NCBI GenBank assembly: GCA_017999235.1
Contig: JAGOBN010000265.1
Span: forward strand, 1 to 6,106
DNA: 6,106 nucleotides
Source of the DNA: Anaerolineales bacterium
Lineage (GTDB): Bacteria > Chloroflexota > Anaerolineae > Anaerolineales > UBA6663
Reading direction: 5' to 3'
Made by a program: the position numbers and the translations under genes. The notes below the pieces were generated by a model, which worked only from the letters and a program-made list of their open reading frames with translations, searched no databases and was not told the origin of the DNA. Shown here one piece after another: positions 5,481-6,106 of the stretch (the stretch's first letter is position 1; each line of letters opens with the position of its first letter).

Positions 5481-5774
5481 GATTTGATCATCATGGCCGG
5501 GCTGGGGCTGGTCTGGGCCGGCGGGATGTATTTTGTGGCGCGCGCCTACAGCCTGGCGCCGGCCACGGTCGTGGCGCCCTTTGAGTATGTCACCCTGCCC
5601 ATCGGCGCCTTGTGGGGCTTTGTCCTGTGGCGGGACATCCCGACTTTGGCGACCTGGCTGGGCGCCGGTCTGACTTTGTTCAGCGGTCTGTATACGTTGT
5701 ATCTGGATCAGCAGGCCCGCGCCCGGCCGGCGGCGCCAAGCCCGGAAAACAACGTCCCCTTCCGCGGCCGGTAA
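5481..5774 (+). pseudogene. C-terminal remnant of an EamA/DMT-family (RhaT-like) transporter
   Basis: The reading frame encodes only the last three of the usual ten membrane helices of an EamA/DMT permease. In numbering from the ATG at 5493 these are about residues 4-20, 26-46 and 52-71. Family-like segments are G-G-M-Y-F-V-A-R-A-Y, then A-P-A-T-V-V-A-P-F-E-Y, then L-G-A-G-L-T-L-F-S-G-L-Y, followed by a polar tail to the TAA at 5772-5774. Recognisable similarity begins near 5481. The same frame is open upstream but reads as Arg/Pro-rich sequence, and neither other frame restores the missing helices. The ATG at 5493 could start a 93-residue protein, but it has no clear Shine-Dalgarno. The simplest reading is a 5'-deleted gene. 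A short functional membrane protein cannot be excluded. Confidence 0.72.
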
Positions 5775-5797
5775 CATCCGCCACATGACTCAACAGC

Positions 5798-5801
5798 GAG
5801 G
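5798..5801 (+). promoter_or_regulatory. Shine-Dalgarno site of the aldo/keto reductase gene
   Basis: GAGG lies 7 nt before the ATG at 5809. It selects this start over the in-frame ATG at 5785, which has no such site. Confidence 0.55.
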
Positions 5802-5808
5802 CGAACGC

Positions 5809-6106
5809 ATGGAATACACGCGCTTGGGATCAACTGGCCTGAAAGTCTCGCGCCTCTGTCTCGGCTGCATGGGGTTTGGGGACGCGGCGCGCTGGGTTCA
5901 CCAATGGGTGCTCAACGAGGAAAACAGCCGGCCGGTCATCCAGAAAGCCCTCGACCTGGGGATCAACTTCTTCGATACGGCCAACGTCTATTCCCTGGGG
6001 GCCAGTGAGGCGATCCTCGGGCGCGCGTTGAAGGACTACTCGCGGCGGGACGAGGTCGTCATCGCCACCAAGGTGCATGGCCGGATGCATCCCGGGCCGA
6101 ACGGCG
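5809..6106 (+). CDS. Aldo/keto reductase, N-terminal part (cut by window edge)
   Basis: Ninety-nine residues are visible from the ATG at 5809, about 30% of a typical 310-350-residue family member. The opening M-E-Y-T-R-L-G-S-T-G-L-K-V-S-R-L-C-L-G is the classic first beta strands of bacterial aldo/keto reductases. It is followed by 'G-I-N-F-F-D-T-A-N-V-Y-S-L-G-A-S-E', which holds the catalytic Asp56 and Tyr61. The catalytic Lys88 lies in I-A-T-K. The fourth catalytic residue, His, should lie just beyond the edge. These are cytoplasmic NADPH-dependent reductases of carbonyl groups, and the sequence resembles the YajO/Tas-like group; the substrate cannot be assigned. The gene starts 34 bp after the EamA remnant on the same strand. 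It is divergent from all the minus-strand genes, so it is unlikely to belong to the sugar-uptake unit. Confidence 0.93.
   Translation, partial: MEYTRLGSTGLKVSRLCLGCMGFGDAARWVHQWVLNEENSRPVIQKALDLGINFFDTANVYSLGASEAILGRALKDYSRRDEVVIATKVHGRMHPGPNG

Noticed and set aside
5410..5487. 25-codon ORF with an ATG at 5410 as a small gene or the shifted 5' end of the EamA gene
   Set aside because: It has no membrane helix or EamA-like sequence and no clear ribosome site.

Overview
This window is GC-rich and looks like chromosomal DNA of a member of the Chloroflexota (Anaerolineae/Caldilineae-like). The best clue is the sugar-binding lipoprotein at the left edge. Straight after its lipobox cysteine it carries V-V-T-Q and V-E-V-T-R-(A/E) repeats, a linker I associate strongly with Chloroflexota ABC-transporter binding proteins. 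The phylum call rests on recalled family features, not on a search.

Layout, left to right. Positions 1-1396 (minus) hold a carbohydrate ABC-transporter substrate-binding lipoprotein that is cut off at its C-terminus by the window edge. Positions 1397-1685 are non-coding. They hold a candidate -10 box, a palindromic candidate LacI-type operator and a perfect 10-bp-arm inverted repeat. Positions 1686-2687 (minus) encode a LacI/GalR-family regulator (LacI-1). Positions 2688-2806 hold a TCGA-centred palindrome and a weak terminator-like element. Positions 2807-3823 (minus) encode a second, diverged LacI-family regulator (LacI-2). Positions 3824-3915 are AT-rich and hold two more copies of the same palindrome. 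Positions 3916 to about 5175 (minus) encode a membrane diguanylate cyclase with an extracytoplasmic Tll0287-like (DUF3365) c-type heme domain. From about 5176 to 5480 there is no gene I can support, only a TATAAT box and two small inverted repeats. Positions 5481-5774 (plus) are the C-terminal remnant of an EamA/DMT transporter. Positions 5809-6106 (plus) are the start of an aldo/keto reductase that runs off the right edge.

How the parts may work together: two LacI-type regulators lie directly upstream of, and on the same strand as, a sugar-uptake gene. The permease genes presumably lie beyond the left edge. Two operator-like motif classes are visible. AAATCGATTT occurs once before lacI-1 and twice before lacI-2. 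AGCGCTTG occurs in a near-palindrome just downstream of a candidate -10 for the binding-protein gene and again inside the start of that gene. My reading, which is inference, is a two-tier circuit: one regulator controls both regulator genes, and the other controls the sugar transporter. The heme-GGDEF protein is probably a separate c-di-GMP signalling unit. The EamA fragment looks like decay next to an intact aldo/keto reductase.
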